This document shows positions 25,582 through 34,325 of a stretch of 48,453 bases of DNA, in pieces. A model generated the notes under the pieces. It did not search any database and was not told the DNA's origin. It saw only the letters and a list, made by a program, of their open reading frames with translations. The DNA lies in contig CACYCZ010000142.1 in the NCBI GenBank assembly GCA_902773055.1, positions 1-48,453 of the forward strand, read 5' to 3'. Position numbers and translations under genes: made by a program. How positions within the stretch are numbered: the stretch's first letter is position 1; each line of letters begins with the position of its first letter. The DNA comes from an uncultured Bacteroidales bacterium. GTDB lineage: Bacteria > Bacteroidota > Bacteroidia > Bacteroidales > Bacteroidaceae.

Positions 25582-25612
25582 CAAAATTACGTTTTTGTAA
25601 GCGATATACAAA
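25582..25612 (-). promoter_or_regulatory. Promoter of the first GHL10 gene
   Basis: On the minus strand TTTG (plus 25609-25612), a 19-base spacer and TAATTTTG (plus 25582-25589) make a good Bacteroidetes promoter just upstream of the ATG at 25565. Confidence 0.6.
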
Positions 25613-25621
25613 AGTTTTTTC

Positions 25622-25629
25622 TATTTTTG
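25622..25629 (+). promoter_or_regulatory. -7 promoter box of the outer-membrane barrel gene
   Basis: TATTTTTG lies 30 bases before the ATG at 25660. A TTTG at 25594-25597 is 24 bases upstream, slightly longer than usual. Confidence 0.5.
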
Positions 25630-25659
25630 CAAAAGAAATCAAGAATATAAAAAACATTT

Positions 25660-26136
25660 ATGAAAAAGATTTTATTATGTGCATTATTGCTGCTATTCGG
25701 TATTAATGCGAAAGCTCAATTTGAGGCTGGTACAAAGTATTTGGGTATATCTTCAACAGGCTTGGGGTTATCTTACAGCACAAGTGAAAAATTCCGCTTG
25801 AATTTGGAGGCAACTGCGGGATATTTTGTGGCAGACAAGGTGTTGCTGAAGGCCAATGTAGGATATGACCATACAAAAAATATAGATGATTTTTCTGCCG
25901 GTCTGGGCGGACGCTATTATTTTGTGGAAAACGGTATCTTCATGGGTGCAGGTGCTGAATATGTGCATTATACTTCAAATAGTAATGACTTGATGGTGCC
26001 AGTGGAAGTAGGATATGCATTCTATTTGAATCATTATATTGCGATTGAACCATCGGTATATTACAAAATGAGCATGGACAGTTTCAGCAAGAAAAGCACC
26101 GTAGGATTGAAAGTAGGTTTCGGCTTCTATTTCTAA
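25660..26136 (+). CDS. Small outer-membrane beta-barrel protein
   Basis: A 158-residue exported protein. MKKILLCALLLLFGINAKAQ is a clear signal peptide. The mature part alternates hydrophobic and polar residues with turns, as in a small eight-stranded barrel (FRLNLEATAGYFVADKVLLK; GLGGRYYFVENGIFMGAGAEY; HYIAIEPSVYY), and the protein ends in GLKVGFGFYF with the aromatic last residue usual for outer-membrane barrels. It fits the OmpA-barrel/porin-like small proteins of Bacteroidetes. Role unknown. QueH begins 24 bases downstream on the same strand, and the lipoprotein gene follows, so the three may be co-transcribed. Confidence 0.82.
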   Translation: MKKILLCALLLLFGINAKAQFEAGTKYLGISSTGLGLSYSTSEKFRLNLEATAGYFVADKVLLKANVGYDHTKNIDDFSAGLGGRYYFVENGIFMGAGAEYVHYTSNSNDLMVPVEVGYAFYLNHYIAIEPSVYYKMSMDSFSKKSTVGLKVGFGFYF

Positions 26137-26160
26137 AATTATAGTTAAAGATTTGATTTT

Positions 26161-26757
26161 ATGTTGCTGGCTTTGCCTGATGGGTCGCAGGTCAGTGGAA
26201 CGGAAGTCCTATTGCATGCCTGTTGTGCTCCGTGTTCGTCTTCTGTAATAGAATGTATGTTGCAGAATGGGATGCGTCCTACTGTTTTTTTTTGCAATCC
26301 CAATATATATCCTTTCAAGGAGTACGAAATCAGGAAAGAAGAATTGAAGCGTTTCCTGCGTGAAGGAAATGTTCCTTATTTTGACGAAGAATATAATCAT
26401 GAGGAATGGCTGGCAAAAGTGCATGGCTATGAGTCTGAACCGGAGCGTGGAAAGCGATGCGAAAAATGTTTTCTCTTTCGCATGCTGAGAACTGCAGAAT
26501 ATGCTGCCAAACATAATTTCAGGTGGTTTACGACAACTCTGTCTTCTTCCAGATGGAAAGACTATAATCAGATAGTAGAAGCAGGAAGGTCTGCCGCTGC
26601 TGTTTATTCAGGGGTGAGTTTTTGGGAGCAAAATTGGCGTAAAGGAGGATTGCAGCAACGTCGGGCGGAACTCTTGAGAGAAAAACAATTTTATAATCAG
26701 TTATATTGCGGGTGTGAGTATAGTCTTGATTCCGCAATAAAAAAACAAAAAAGATGA
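26161..26757 (+). CDS. queH: Epoxyqueuosine reductase QueH
   Basis: A 198-residue DUF208/QueH protein, the non-cobalamin enzyme that reduces epoxyqueuosine to queuosine in tRNA. LLHACCAPCSS (C21, C22, C25) opens the protein, followed by FFCNPNIYPFKEYEIRKEEL, then GKRCEKCFLFRM with a C-x2-C pair, TTTLSSSRWKDYNQI and CGCEYS near the end. These cysteines match the metal-cluster set expected of QueH. The start at 26161 keeps the conserved CC motif close to the N-terminus. The lipoprotein gene overlaps its stop by four bases (ATGA), suggesting translational coupling. Cytoplasmic. Confidence 0.93.
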   Translation: MLLALPDGSQVSGTEVLLHACCAPCSSSVIECMLQNGMRPTVFFCNPNIYPFKEYEIRKEELKRFLREGNVPYFDEEYNHEEWLAKVHGYESEPERGKRCEKCFLFRMLRTAEYAAKHNFRWFTTTLSSSRWKDYNQIVEAGRSAAAVYSGVSFWEQNWRKGGLQQRRAELLREKQFYNQLYCGCEYSLDSAIKKQKR

Positions 26758-27329
26758 AAAGTCATATTTATTTATTGTATATTGTATTATTTCTTGTTTC
26801 ATGTGGGAAAAGCAGAATTCCTGACGGATATTATGTTAATAAAGATGCGACTGCTTTTACTTGTAAGTATTTTCAAGTAAAAGGTGATACTCTCTATTGG
26901 AGTAATGATTTCAGGAAGGCTCCTAAGGCGTTTGTATATAAATTATCTGGTGGAGAACTTCAGGGTAGGTGCATAGAGGAAGATGAACGTATGATAAAAA
27001 AATACGCGTTTGTAAACGATAGTATTATTATTGAAGATCAAATGTTTGTACCATTTAGTCCCAGCATTGAAAAGCTGCCAGAAGGCAAGTACGAAAATTA
27101 TATGTCTGTTCCGTTAAGGACATTGCGTATCAATATTTATGGTGACTCCATAGAATATAGTTCTTACAGGTATGACGAACGGAAACAACATCTCCGCAAT
27201 AAGTTCTATCTGAAGGATGACAGGACCTTGGTAATGTTGAGGAAAGACGGGAAGAAGATGGAGTATGTCTTTATGCCGCTTTACGATGGATTTATTTTGG
27301 ATGAAGATAGATTTGTAAAATTGGATTGA
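26754..27329 (+). CDS. Lipoprotein of unknown function
   Basis: A 191-residue probable lipoprotein. The first 17 residues end in a lipobox, LVSC (14-17), after a hydrophobic helix. The remainder is beta-rich with lysine-aspartate turns (FQVKGDTLYWSNDF; MEYVFMPLYDGFILD) and matches no family I know. Its start overlaps the queH stop by four bases. It ends 22 bases from the convergent uvrA stop with no strong hairpin between them. Confidence 0.72.
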   Translation: MKSHIYLLYIVLFLVSCGKSRIPDGYYVNKDATAFTCKYFQVKGDTLYWSNDFRKAPKAFVYKLSGGELQGRCIEEDERMIKKYAFVNDSIIIEDQMFVPFSPSIEKLPEGKYENYMSVPLRTLRINIYGDSIEYSSYRYDERKQHLRNKFYLKDDRTLVMLRKDGKKMEYVFMPLYDGFILDEDRFVKLD

Positions 27330-27351
27330 ATTTTATTAATCTTTTTCACGT

Positions 27352-30162
27352 TCACGATTCACGAATTAGTTTTTCGGCAAGGTATTTGGCCGTATAACTG
27401 TCAGTACATTTTGCAATTTCTTCTGGTGTGCCACATCCTACGATGTGGCCTCCTTTGTTTCCTCCTTCCGGACCGAGGTCAATGACATAGTCTGCGTTCT
27501 TGATAATTTCCATGTTGTGCTCAATGATTATAAGCGTATGTCCTCTTTGGATGAGGGCGTTGAATGCCTTGAGCAGGATGTGAATGTCGTGAAAATGAAG
27601 GCCTGTTGTCGGTTCGTCAAAGATGAACAGGGTGGGCTGGTTTTGTTCGCTGGCCAGATAGTATGCAAGTTTTACGCGTTGGTTTTCACCTCCGGAGAGT
27701 GTAGACGATGACTGTCCGAGTTTGATATATCCCAATCCAACGTCTTGCAGGGGCTTGATTTTGTTGGCTATGCTGTGTTTGTTGTGTTGCAGGAAAAAGT
27801 CAATGGCCTGGTCTACGGTCATATTTAGGATGTCGTATATGTTTTTCCCGTCATACATTACGTCTAATACATCATGTTTGAATCTTTTTCCATGACATTC
27901 TTCGCATTCCAGTGTCAGGTCAGCCATAAATTGCATGGGGACTTTGATGTAGCCGTCTCCTTTGCAGTTTTCACAGCGTCCTCCTTCGGTGTTGAAAGAG
28001 AAAAACGATGCAGCAAATCCCATCTGTTTGGCGAGTTGCTGTTCTGCCATCAGTTTGCGTATATCATCGTAGGCTTTAATATAGGTTACGGGGTTGCTGC
28101 GTGTGGATTTTCCAATGGATTCTTGGTTTATGAATGTTACCCCCTCAATAGCATTGAGGTCTCCTACTAAAGAGAGGTGTTCACCCGGACGCTCGGCAAC
28201 TTCATCAAAATGTCGCTTTAATGCCCTGTATAGGATATTGCTGACCAGGGTGCTTTTCCCGGAGCCACTTACTCCAGTAACAACTGTCATGACGTTTAAC
28301 GGGAATTTGACGTCAATGCCTTTCAAATTGTTTGCCCGTGCTCCTTTGATTTCTATATACCGATTCCAGTGTCTGCGTGTGCATGGAATGTTAATATGTT
28401 CTTCTCCTAAAAGGTAACGTACGGTGTGGCTATTGCTTCCGGGCTTTAGTTGTTTGGTACTGCCGGCGTATACGATTTGTCCTCCTAATTGTCCGGCACC
28501 TGGTCCGATGTCAATAATGTAGTCTGCTGCACGGATTACCTCTTCGTCATGCTCTACGACGACTATAGTGTTGCCTAATTCCTGAAGTTCCCGTAGGACG
28601 TGTATCAGATTTGCCGTGTCGCGGCTGTGAAGTCCTATGCTCGGTTCATCTAATATATATAGAGAGCCGATAAGGCTGCTCCCGATTGAGGTGGAGATAT
28701 TGATGCGTTGGTTTTCACCTCCTGACAGGGTGTTGGCGGGACGATTCAGTGTGAGATAGCCCAATCCAACTTCGTGCATGACTTTCAAACGGCTCTTTAT
28801 CTCTTTTAGCAGTCTTTTTCCTATTTCAGAATCTTGCTTGTTTAGTTTAAGATTGTCAAAGAAACTTATAAGCTCTTCAATTGACATACAGCAAAGATCG
28901 GTGATGCTTTTGTTCCCGATTTTTACGTATTCAGCCTCTTTCCTCAGTCTTTTGCCATGACATGTCGGACATGTTGTCTTGCCACGGTAGTGGGCAAGCA
29001 TGACGCGGTATTGTATTTTGTACTGTTGCCTTTTAACCATGCGGAAGAAAGCGTCGATACTGACTTGTTCTTCTTCAGGAAGTGCTTGCTCTGTGGCATC
29101 ACCATGCCACAGATGGTCCTTTTGTTCGGGTGTCAGCATGTAGTAGGGCTCGAAAATGGGGAAATTGCGTGATGCGGCCCGATGGCAAAATTCATTTTTC
29201 CAGATGCTCATTTTATCGCCACGCCAACATACGACTGCACCGTCATATACGCTCTTTGTGGAATCTGGAATTACCAAGCTCTCGTCAATGCCTATCGTCT
29301 GGCCAAAGCCTTCACAGGTTGGGCATGCTCCGGCAGGAGAGTTGAACGAGAAGAGGGCGTCAGATGGTTCCTCAAATTGTATGTCATCGGCTTCAAATCG
29401 TGTGGAGAATGATCTTGTTTCTTTTGATGGATAGAAACGCAGTACACAGGTTCCATGCCCTTCGTAAAAGGCAGTTTCCGTGGAGTCTTTTATTCTGGAA
29501 TTTGTTGCCTTGTCATTTTTGACGCTGAGGCGGTCAATGAGGAGGTATATGTCTTTTCCCTCTGTTGCTTTTTGTATGTCGTCCTTTGTAAGCCAGTCTT
29601 CTATCTCAACGACTTCTCTGTCGAGGTCAATTCTGTTGATGCCTTGCTGGAGTTCAATTCTTAATTGCTCGGCCAGCGTGCGTCCTGTTGCTATGTGTAT
29701 GGGCGACAATATGGTGAAACGGCTGCCTTCGTCATGCTGATTTATGTAGTTGAGGACATCTTCAAAGGTGTGCCTCTTGACTTCCTGTCCGCTTACGGGG
29801 GAATAAGTGTGCCCGATACGGGCATATAGCATGCGCAGGTAATCATATATTTCTGTGGCTGTCCCGACTGTTGACCGGCTGTTGCGGTTGCCGCTTTTCT
29901 GTTCTATGGCAATGGCTGGCGGTATGCCTTTAATATATTCACATTCTGGCTTTTTCATCCGTCCGAGAAATTGTCGGGCATAGGATGAAAGACTTTCTAC
30001 ATAACGTCTTTGGCCTTCGGCATAGAACGTGTCGAATGCCAAACTGGATTTTCCCGAGCCTGACAAGCCTGTGATGACAATGAATTTATTGCGGGGGATT
30101 TCAATATCAATATTCTTGAGGTTGTTGACGCGAATGCCTTTGGCAACAATATTTTGCTTCAT
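27352..30162 (-). CDS. uvrA: Excinuclease ABC subunit A
   Basis: A 936-residue UvrA, the damage-recognition ATPase of nucleotide excision repair. It has two ABC modules: Walker [16 protein letters not shown] near the N-terminus and [16 protein letters not shown] in the second half; signatures [12 protein letters not shown] and [22 protein letters not shown] and [13 protein letters not shown] as Walker B segments. Zinc-binding pairs are seen in [26 protein letters not shown] and CEECHGKRF. The frame is open to 30177, but MKQNIVAKG at 30162 is preferred because the -7 box at 30186-30193 would place the transcript start close to the upstream Met. Length fits the standard UvrA. It is divergent from the second GHL10 gene. 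Confidence 0.97.
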   Translation of the reverse strand: MKQNIVAKGIRVNNLKNIDIEIPRNKFIVITGLSGSGKSSLAFDTFYAEGQRRYVESLSSYARQFLGRMKKPECEYIKGIPPAIAIEQKSGNRNSRSTVGTATEIYDYLRMLYARIGHTYSPVSGQEVKRHTFEDVLNYINQHDEGSRFTILSPIHIATGRTLAEQLRIELQQGINRIDLDREVVEIEDWLTKDDIQKATEGKDIYLLIDRLSVKNDKATNSRIKDSTETAFYEGHGTCVLRFYPSKETRSFSTRFEADDIQFEEPSDALFSFNSPAGACPTCEGFGQTIGIDESLVIPDSTKSVYDGAVVCWRGDKMSIWKNEFCHRAASRNFPIFEPYYMLTPEQKDHLWHGDATEQALPEEEQVSIDAFFRMVKRQQYKIQYRVMLAHYRGKTTCPTCHGKRLRKEAEYVKIGNKSITDLCCMSIEELISFFDNLKLNKQDSEIGKRLLKEIKSRLKVMHEVGLGYLTLNRPANTLSGGENQRINISTSIGSSLIGSLYILDEPSIGLHSRDTANLIHVLRELQELGNTIVVVEHDEEVIRAADYIIDIGPGAGQLGGQIVYAGSTKQLKPGSNSHTVRYLLGEEHINIPCTRRHWNRYIEIKGARANNLKGIDVKFPLNVMTVVTGVSGSGKSTLVSNILYRALKRHFDEVAERPGEHLSLVGDLNAIEGVTFINQESIGKSTRSNPVTYIKAYDDIRKLMAEQQLAKQMGFAASFFSFNTEGGRCENCKGDGYIKVPMQFMADLTLECEECHGKRFKHDVLDVMYDGKNIYDILNMTVDQAIDFFLQHNKHSIANKIKPLQDVGLGYIKLGQSSSTLSGGENQRVKLAYYLASEQNQPTLFIFDEPTTGLHFHDIHILLKAFNALIQRGHTLIIIEHNMEIIKNADYVIDLGPEGGNKGGHIVGCGTPEEIAKCTDSYTAKYLAEKLIRES

Positions 30163-30185
30163 GAGTTTGATATGCAAATAAAAAG

Positions 30186-30193
30186 CAAAGTTA
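30186..30193 (-). promoter_or_regulatory. -7 promoter box of uvrA
   Basis: TAACTTTG on the minus strand, fitting TAnnTTTG. It predicts a leader of about 15-20 bases for the uvrA ATG at 30162. I saw no SOS-type operator. Confidence 0.5.
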
Positions 30194-30205
30194 GGAAATA
30201 ATTTG

Positions 30206-30213
30206 TACTTTTG
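30206..30213 (+). promoter_or_regulatory. -7 promoter box of the second GHL10 gene
   Basis: TACTTTTG fits TAnnTTTG and lies 22 bases before the ATG at 30236. It sits next to, and points away from, the uvrA box. Confidence 0.5.
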
Positions 30214-30235
30214 TGGAAATATTTACAATAACCCA

Positions 30236-31735
30236 ATGAAGAAAATTTCTATTTTGGTGCTGTTTGCACTGTTTCTTTTCTCTGACGCTTGGAGTCAGAT
30301 GGCTCCCAAAAGGGAGTTCCGTGGTGCATGGATACAATGTGTTAATGGGCAATGGCTGGGCTTGTCAAGAGACCAGATGCAGGAACGCCTGACTAACCAT
30401 CTCGATGCCTTGCAGAGAATAAATGTGAATGCGATAATGTTTCAAGTGCGTGCTGAAGCTGATGCGTTGTACCAGAGTTCGTACGAGCCTTGGAGCCGTT
30501 TTCTGACTGGTAAGCAGGGTACAGCGCCCAATCCATACTGGGATCCGCTTCAGTGGATGGTGGAGCAGTGTCATAAAAGGGGAATGGAGTGCCATGCCTG
30601 GATTAATCCATACAGGGCAAAGACCAAGGATACCCATGAATTATCCACGATGCATCCCTATGTACAATATCCTGAACGTTTCTTTAATTATAGTGACCTG
30701 CTGATTTTTCATCCGGGCTTGAAGGAGAACAGGGATTATATCTGCAAGATAGTTCATGACATACTGAACCGCTACGATGTGGATGGTTTGCATATGGATG
30801 ATTATTTCTATCCTTATCCTCAGGCTGGTGTGGTCATTCCCGATGCAGAGCAATTCCAGTTGTATGGCAGAGGATTTTCTTCAGTTGAGGATTGGCGCCG
30901 CGATAATGTGAACAAACTTATTCAGGAGTTGCATGATACTATCCGTGCCGTGAAACCATGGGTTAAATTTGGTGTTTCGCCTTTTGGCATCTATCATAAT
31001 CACAGAGAAGGGGATGTCATTCCCGGCAGTGCTACGCGAGGCAGTGAAAACTATAATGCCTTGTATGCCGATGTGCTGAAATGGGTTAATAACGGATGGG
31101 TAGATTATAATATTCCGCAGTTATATTGGAATATTGGATTCCAGATAGCCGATTATGAGGTCCTCATAAATTTCTGGTCCAAATATTCTGCCAACAGGCC
31201 TCTGTACATAGGTCAGAGCATTGTCAATTCCGTGAAAGCATCCGACCCGAAGAATCCTTCACAGAATCAGCTGCCTGCCAAACTGGATTTGCAGCGCGCT
31301 ACGCCTAATGTTGACGGAAGCTGCATCTGGTATTCTGCTGTAATAGCAGACAACTATGGCGGTTGTACTGATTATCTGGCTTCTACCTATTATAAATATC
31401 CTGCACTTCAGCCTCGGATGCCTTTTATAGATTCTAAAGCTCCGGGCAAGGTCAAGGGTCTGAAAGCAACATGGATGCCCGACGGATATTATCTCATGTG
31501 GCTGGAGCCGAAGGCAAAATCAGAGATGGACAGGGCAACGCGCTATGTTGTGTACAGGTATGCTTATGGTGAAAGAATTGATGTTGAAGATCCTTCCCAC
31601 ATCGTAATGATAACAGACCAGACCTGTGTGAAGTTACCTTATAATGGCGGCAATGAAAAGGCTGTCTATGTTGTAACAGCGTTGGACCGCTTGCAGAATG
31701 AGTCCAAGCTGGCGAAGAGGAAGGTTCGGCTGTAG
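30236..31735 (+). CDS. Secreted GHL10-family glycosidase-like protein (second copy)
   Basis: A 499-residue exported GHL10/DUF187 protein. The frame is open to a TTG at 30203, but the signal peptide MKKISILVLFALFLFSDAWS begins at the ATG at 30236. The barrel opens with REFRGAWIQCVNGQWLG and continues with VNAIMFQVRAEADALYQSSY, WDPLQWMVEQCHKRGMECHAW, the acidic YDVDGLHMDDYFYPYP and KFGVSPFGIYHN. The C-terminal 90 residues (KVKGLKATWMPDGYYLMWLEP; RYVVYRYAYGERID) are fibronectin type III-like. It shares domain order with the protein at 23844 but differs widely in sequence, pointing to old paralogs. Likely a cell-envelope glycosidase; substrate unknown. A strong terminator follows at 31845. Confidence 0.88.
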   Translation: MKKISILVLFALFLFSDAWSQMAPKREFRGAWIQCVNGQWLGLSRDQMQERLTNHLDALQRINVNAIMFQVRAEADALYQSSYEPWSRFLTGKQGTAPNPYWDPLQWMVEQCHKRGMECHAWINPYRAKTKDTHELSTMHPYVQYPERFFNYSDLLIFHPGLKENRDYICKIVHDILNRYDVDGLHMDDYFYPYPQAGVVIPDAEQFQLYGRGFSSVEDWRRDNVNKLIQELHDTIRAVKPWVKFGVSPFGIYHNHREGDVIPGSATRGSENYNALYADVLKWVNNGWVDYNIPQLYWNIGFQIADYEVLINFWSKYSANRPLYIGQSIVNSVKASDPKNPSQNQLPAKLDLQRATPNVDGSCIWYSAVIADNYGGCTDYLASTYYKYPALQPRMPFIDSKAPGKVKGLKATWMPDGYYLMWLEPKAKSEMDRATRYVVYRYAYGERIDVEDPSHIVMITDQTCVKLPYNGGNEKAVYVVTALDRLQNESKLAKRKVRL

Positions 31736-31844
31736 CCCTCTTTTCAGTCTGTTCCGGCATCTCAGGCGAGTGGTTAGGCCGGATGCTGTTATCCGTCAGT
31801 CTTAATCATTTGCATAAGTAATTATAGTAAGTTTGCAAACAGTT

Positions 31845-31881
31845 AAACCTTGGGAAATTGATTTTTCCCAAGGTTTTTATT
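31845..31881 (+). terminator. Intrinsic terminator after the second GHL10 gene
   Basis: AAACCTTGGGAAA (31845-31857) and TTTCCCAAGGTTT (31864-31876) form a perfect 13-base-pair stem with a six-base loop, followed by TTATTTTT. It lies about 110 bases after the stop codon. Confidence 0.85.
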
Positions 31882-32095
31882 TTTAAGAAATAGTCCCTGT
31901 TGTCGTGTCTCCTGGGTTGGTTACTGATACAGTGTATATGTATAACGTGTTTGGGATTGAGTGGCGCGAAAAACGTGGAGAAGGGAAGCCTTCCATACAA
32001 GGCTGCCAGCGGGTGTCTTTTCAAAACGGCCTCTGTGTGTTGCCCGTTGCGGTATATAAAAATGATGCTTCCGGGGCTGAAGTGAAGTCCGGTCC

Positions 32096-32220
32096 TGAGA
32101 TGTGTTATGTTTCCCGGCGGTGAACATACATTCACCGCCGGGAAACATATGTTCAGCATCGGTGAACGTACATTCAGCATCGGTGAATATAACTTTTCCG
32201 GGGATGGATATAGCCTTCTG
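32096..32220. repeat. Degenerate 21-base tandem repeat
   Basis: About five to six units of 21 bases. The clearest begin GGTGAAC..ACATTCAC/AGC; units near 32150-32193 are almost identical (core TTCAGCATCGGTGAA occurs twice, 21 bases apart). The first part is also a perfect inverted repeat, TTCCCGGCGGTGAA with a six-base loop (about 32109-32142). Because 21 is a multiple of three, each unit codes seven residues: on the minus strand the series runs FTDAECT, FTDAEHM, FPGGECM, FTAGKHN. Flanking units decay. Confidence 0.65.
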
Positions 32221-32340
32221 TCCTGCCATAGTCAGATTTCCCTCCCGGTTTATCGAAGTCTCTGACAAAAGAGGACTATATGATTAGAATAATGTGGGAA
32301 TTATGTGTATTTTTTCAGAGATATAATGAGTTGACTGAAT

Positions 32341-32381
32341 AGCGAAACTCCCCTGTCTTTTAGTGGCAGGGGAGCTTCGCT
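32341..32381. terminator. Bidirectional hairpin
   Basis: AGCGAA-CTCCCCTG (32341-32355) pairs with CAGGGGAG-TTCGCT (32367-32381), 14 pairs with one A-C mismatch. It lies about 110 bases beyond the minus-strand glycosidase stop. T-runs are weak on both sides. Confidence 0.6.
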
Positions 32382-32490
32382 GTATTTATTCTAAATTCTA
32401 AGGATAGCTATTTTGCTATGTTTTCAAAAACCAATTATGACGTGCCTGTGCATACTCTTAACCGCCATAGAGAGCATCCGATGCCAGGTA

Positions 32491-33705
32491 TTAGAGCATG
32501 ACGATGAAATAGTCGCCCGGATTGAGCGTGCACTGTATATTCCGGCTTCTGTCTGTAGAGGGTGGTTGGCAGGTGCTCCAATATTGGACTTTACCTTTTT
32601 TCTGAATGGTGACAGTCTGGGGATGGTGAAGGTCCCTGTTGACAATCATGAGATACTCCTTGCCTGCATTTTTCAGATGGCTGACGACAACGCCTTCACC
32701 ATCGCTCTGAATGCCTGTAATCGGCAGGGGAAGGGATTTCAACGGGTGTGTGCCTTGGGGAATGGCCTTACCCGTGTGGGAAACATCTATAACCTTTGCG
32801 CCGAGAAAGACGGGTGCGAGTTGCTGTATCTCTTTGTTTAATTCCCTCACAAGATACCATACGTGTGTCTTGTGGCCGTCCAGACTGATAGGAGCTGTAT
32901 TGAAGTTCCATGTACCGGTATTGCCGGGATTCCAGTATGTGAAGTATTGGATGCCTTGGGCACCGTATGCTAAATTACTGAATACCTCCAGTCGCAGCAT
33001 TTCCTTGGTGGCGGTGGGATAGGGGTCATGGGCTGTTGACAGGGCAAAGGCCCAGAATGGTTCTCCTGTGCTCTGTGATACAGCGAGCGCATCTTCGAGA
33101 TTGGAGTAGAACAGGGGCCGCACAATGGTATCTCCGTTGTGTATGACAACAGGGTAGTGGTCGTAGGAGAAAAAGCCTAAATCTATGTCATCAACAAATT
33201 TCCGGATATATTCTCTATATGAACTTGTACCCAGATAGTCAAGACTGACGTAATTAGGGAGCAGGTTCAGATAGAGCATATGCTTGCTGTCAAAGGAAAG
33301 TATGCGTTCCTTGAATTTCTTTAGTTCCTGAAAACTGTGTGGAGTCGGTTCGTCTCTCAGGAACCAGCCTGCTACCATCTCATCGTTCTTAAATTGATTG
33401 ACGACAGTTCCTGTATGCTCCTCCTTCTCCAAGTCCTGGGTTGTCAGCATCAGTTTTACGCCTGTCCCTCTGCAAGCATTCAAGGCATTGGCAATTTCTT
33501 GCCTTGTAGCAAAATGGCTGAATGAAATATTGAATCCGGCTTCAGCCAGTTCCTGATAGCGTTCTGTGGTTTGCTCCGCATCGGGACGTATGGAGTACCA
33601 TGCAAGGATAGGAAACTGCCCGGGGACGGGGTTAATATAGGGCTCTCTGCCAATGGATGCGATGCTAGTCATTGCAGCCAGATAGAGTATACAGATAATT
33701 CTCAT
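32491..33705 (-). CDS. Secreted TIM-barrel glycoside-hydrolase-like protein
   Basis: A 404-residue exported protein. A signal peptide occupies about residues 1-19. The body reads like a clan-A-type TIM barrel: FPILAWYSIRPDAEQTTERYQELAEAGFN, the acidic GWFLRDEPT (probable acid/base region), KHMLYLNLLPNY, DLGFFSYDHYPV, FWAFALSTAH and GAQGIQYFTYWNP, then a beta domain (VVVSHLKNAGKEYLMIVNRDL; LNPGDYFIVML) as in GH42-like proteins. I cannot assign a numbered family. It is the last gene of a tight minus-strand set: the riboflavin synthase stop is 7 bases upstream. Grouping with riboflavin and regulator genes may be incidental. Confidence 0.78.
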   Translation of the reverse strand: MRIICILYLAAMTSIASIGREPYINPVPGQFPILAWYSIRPDAEQTTERYQELAEAGFNISFSHFATRQEIANALNACRGTGVKLMLTTQDLEKEEHTGTVVNQFKNDEMVAGWFLRDEPTPHSFQELKKFKERILSFDSKHMLYLNLLPNYVSLDYLGTSSYREYIRKFVDDIDLGFFSYDHYPVVIHNGDTIVRPLFYSNLEDALAVSQSTGEPFWAFALSTAHDPYPTATKEMLRLEVFSNLAYGAQGIQYFTYWNPGNTGTWNFNTAPISLDGHKTHVWYLVRELNKEIQQLAPVFLGAKVIDVSHTGKAIPQGTHPLKSLPLPITGIQSDGEGVVVSHLKNAGKEYLMIVNRDLHHPQTVTIQKKGKVQYWSTCQPPSTDRSRNIQCTLNPGDYFIVML

Positions 33706-33712
33706 GAGAAAT

Positions 33713-34315
33713 TTATTTGAAATGAGTCAGGCGTGAAACGAGTTTGCCTAAGATGTCAAATTCAATGTTGACCTTGGAACCGACTTTCAGGTCGTGGAAG
33801 TTGGTGTGTTCGTAGGTGTAAGGAATAATGTTGACCTGAAAGGAATTGTCAGTAGGGTTGCATACGGTGAGGCTTACCCCGTTGACGGTGACGGAGCCTT
33901 TGTCAACAGTGAAATAGCCGTGACGCGCCATTTCCAGATTGAGCGGATATTCGAAAGTATAGATATAGCTGCCTTCGGCATTTTCAATCTTTGTGCAGAT
34001 AGCCGTTTCGTCTACGTGCCCTTGTACAATGTGACCGTCAAGCCGGCTGTTTATCGGCATGGCTCTTTCTACGTTGACGTGGTCGCCAGGTTGCAGTTCA
34101 CCCAAGTTGGAGCGTTCCAAAGTTTCTTTCATGGCGGTAGTGGTGTAGGTGTCCCCTGCGGTGGTTACAATCGTGAGGCATACACCATTGTGGGCAAGAC
34201 TTTGGGAAGGTTCCAGTTCTGTGCCGAAAGGGCATTTCAGAGTGAAGTTAACATTGTTTTGATCTCTTTCAACGGCAATGACAGTTGCCATGTCTTCTAC
34301 TATTCCTGAGAACAT
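33713..34315 (-). CDS. ribE: Riboflavin synthase, alpha chain
   Basis: A 200-residue riboflavin synthase, which dismutates two molecules of 6,7-dimethyl-8-ribityllumazine to riboflavin. It consists of two similar barrels: MFSGIVEDMATV with NGVCLTIVT in the first half, and GHIVQGHVDETAIC with TVNGVSLTVCN in the second. The frame is open upstream to 34351, but MFSGIVED is the invariant start of this family, so the ATG at 34315 is used. The C-terminal LGKLVSRL forms the trimer-contact helix. It sits 10 bases after the LuxR-type regulator and 7 bases before the glycosidase-like gene. No FMN riboswitch pattern was noticed upstream. Confidence 0.95.
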   Translation of the reverse strand: MFSGIVEDMATVIAVERDQNNVNFTLKCPFGTELEPSQSLAHNGVCLTIVTTAGDTYTTTAMKETLERSNLGELQPGDHVNVERAMPINSRLDGHIVQGHVDETAICTKIENAEGSYIYTFEYPLNLEMARHGYFTVDKGSVTVNGVSLTVCNPTDNSFQVNIIPYTYEHTNFHDLKVGSKVNIEFDILGKLVSRLTHFK

Positions 34316-34325
34316 GTTCGTGAGT

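Larger units (their letters stand above)
31736..32490. other. Long intergenic region with terminators and a heptad-coding repeat
   Basis: About 750 bases without a convincing gene. It holds a terminator (31845-31881), a 21-base repeat array (about 32096-32220) and a second hairpin (32341-32381). A 72-residue plus-strand frame (31905-32123) and overlapping minus-strand frames cross it but share no recognised family; one minus-strand frame (32268 to 31921) runs through the repeats as a heptapeptide repeat. Confidence 0.5.

Noticed and set aside
31905-32123. 72-codon plus-strand frame between two terminators
   Set aside because: No signal peptide, promoter or recognised family; several overlapping frames on both strands cross the same repeats.
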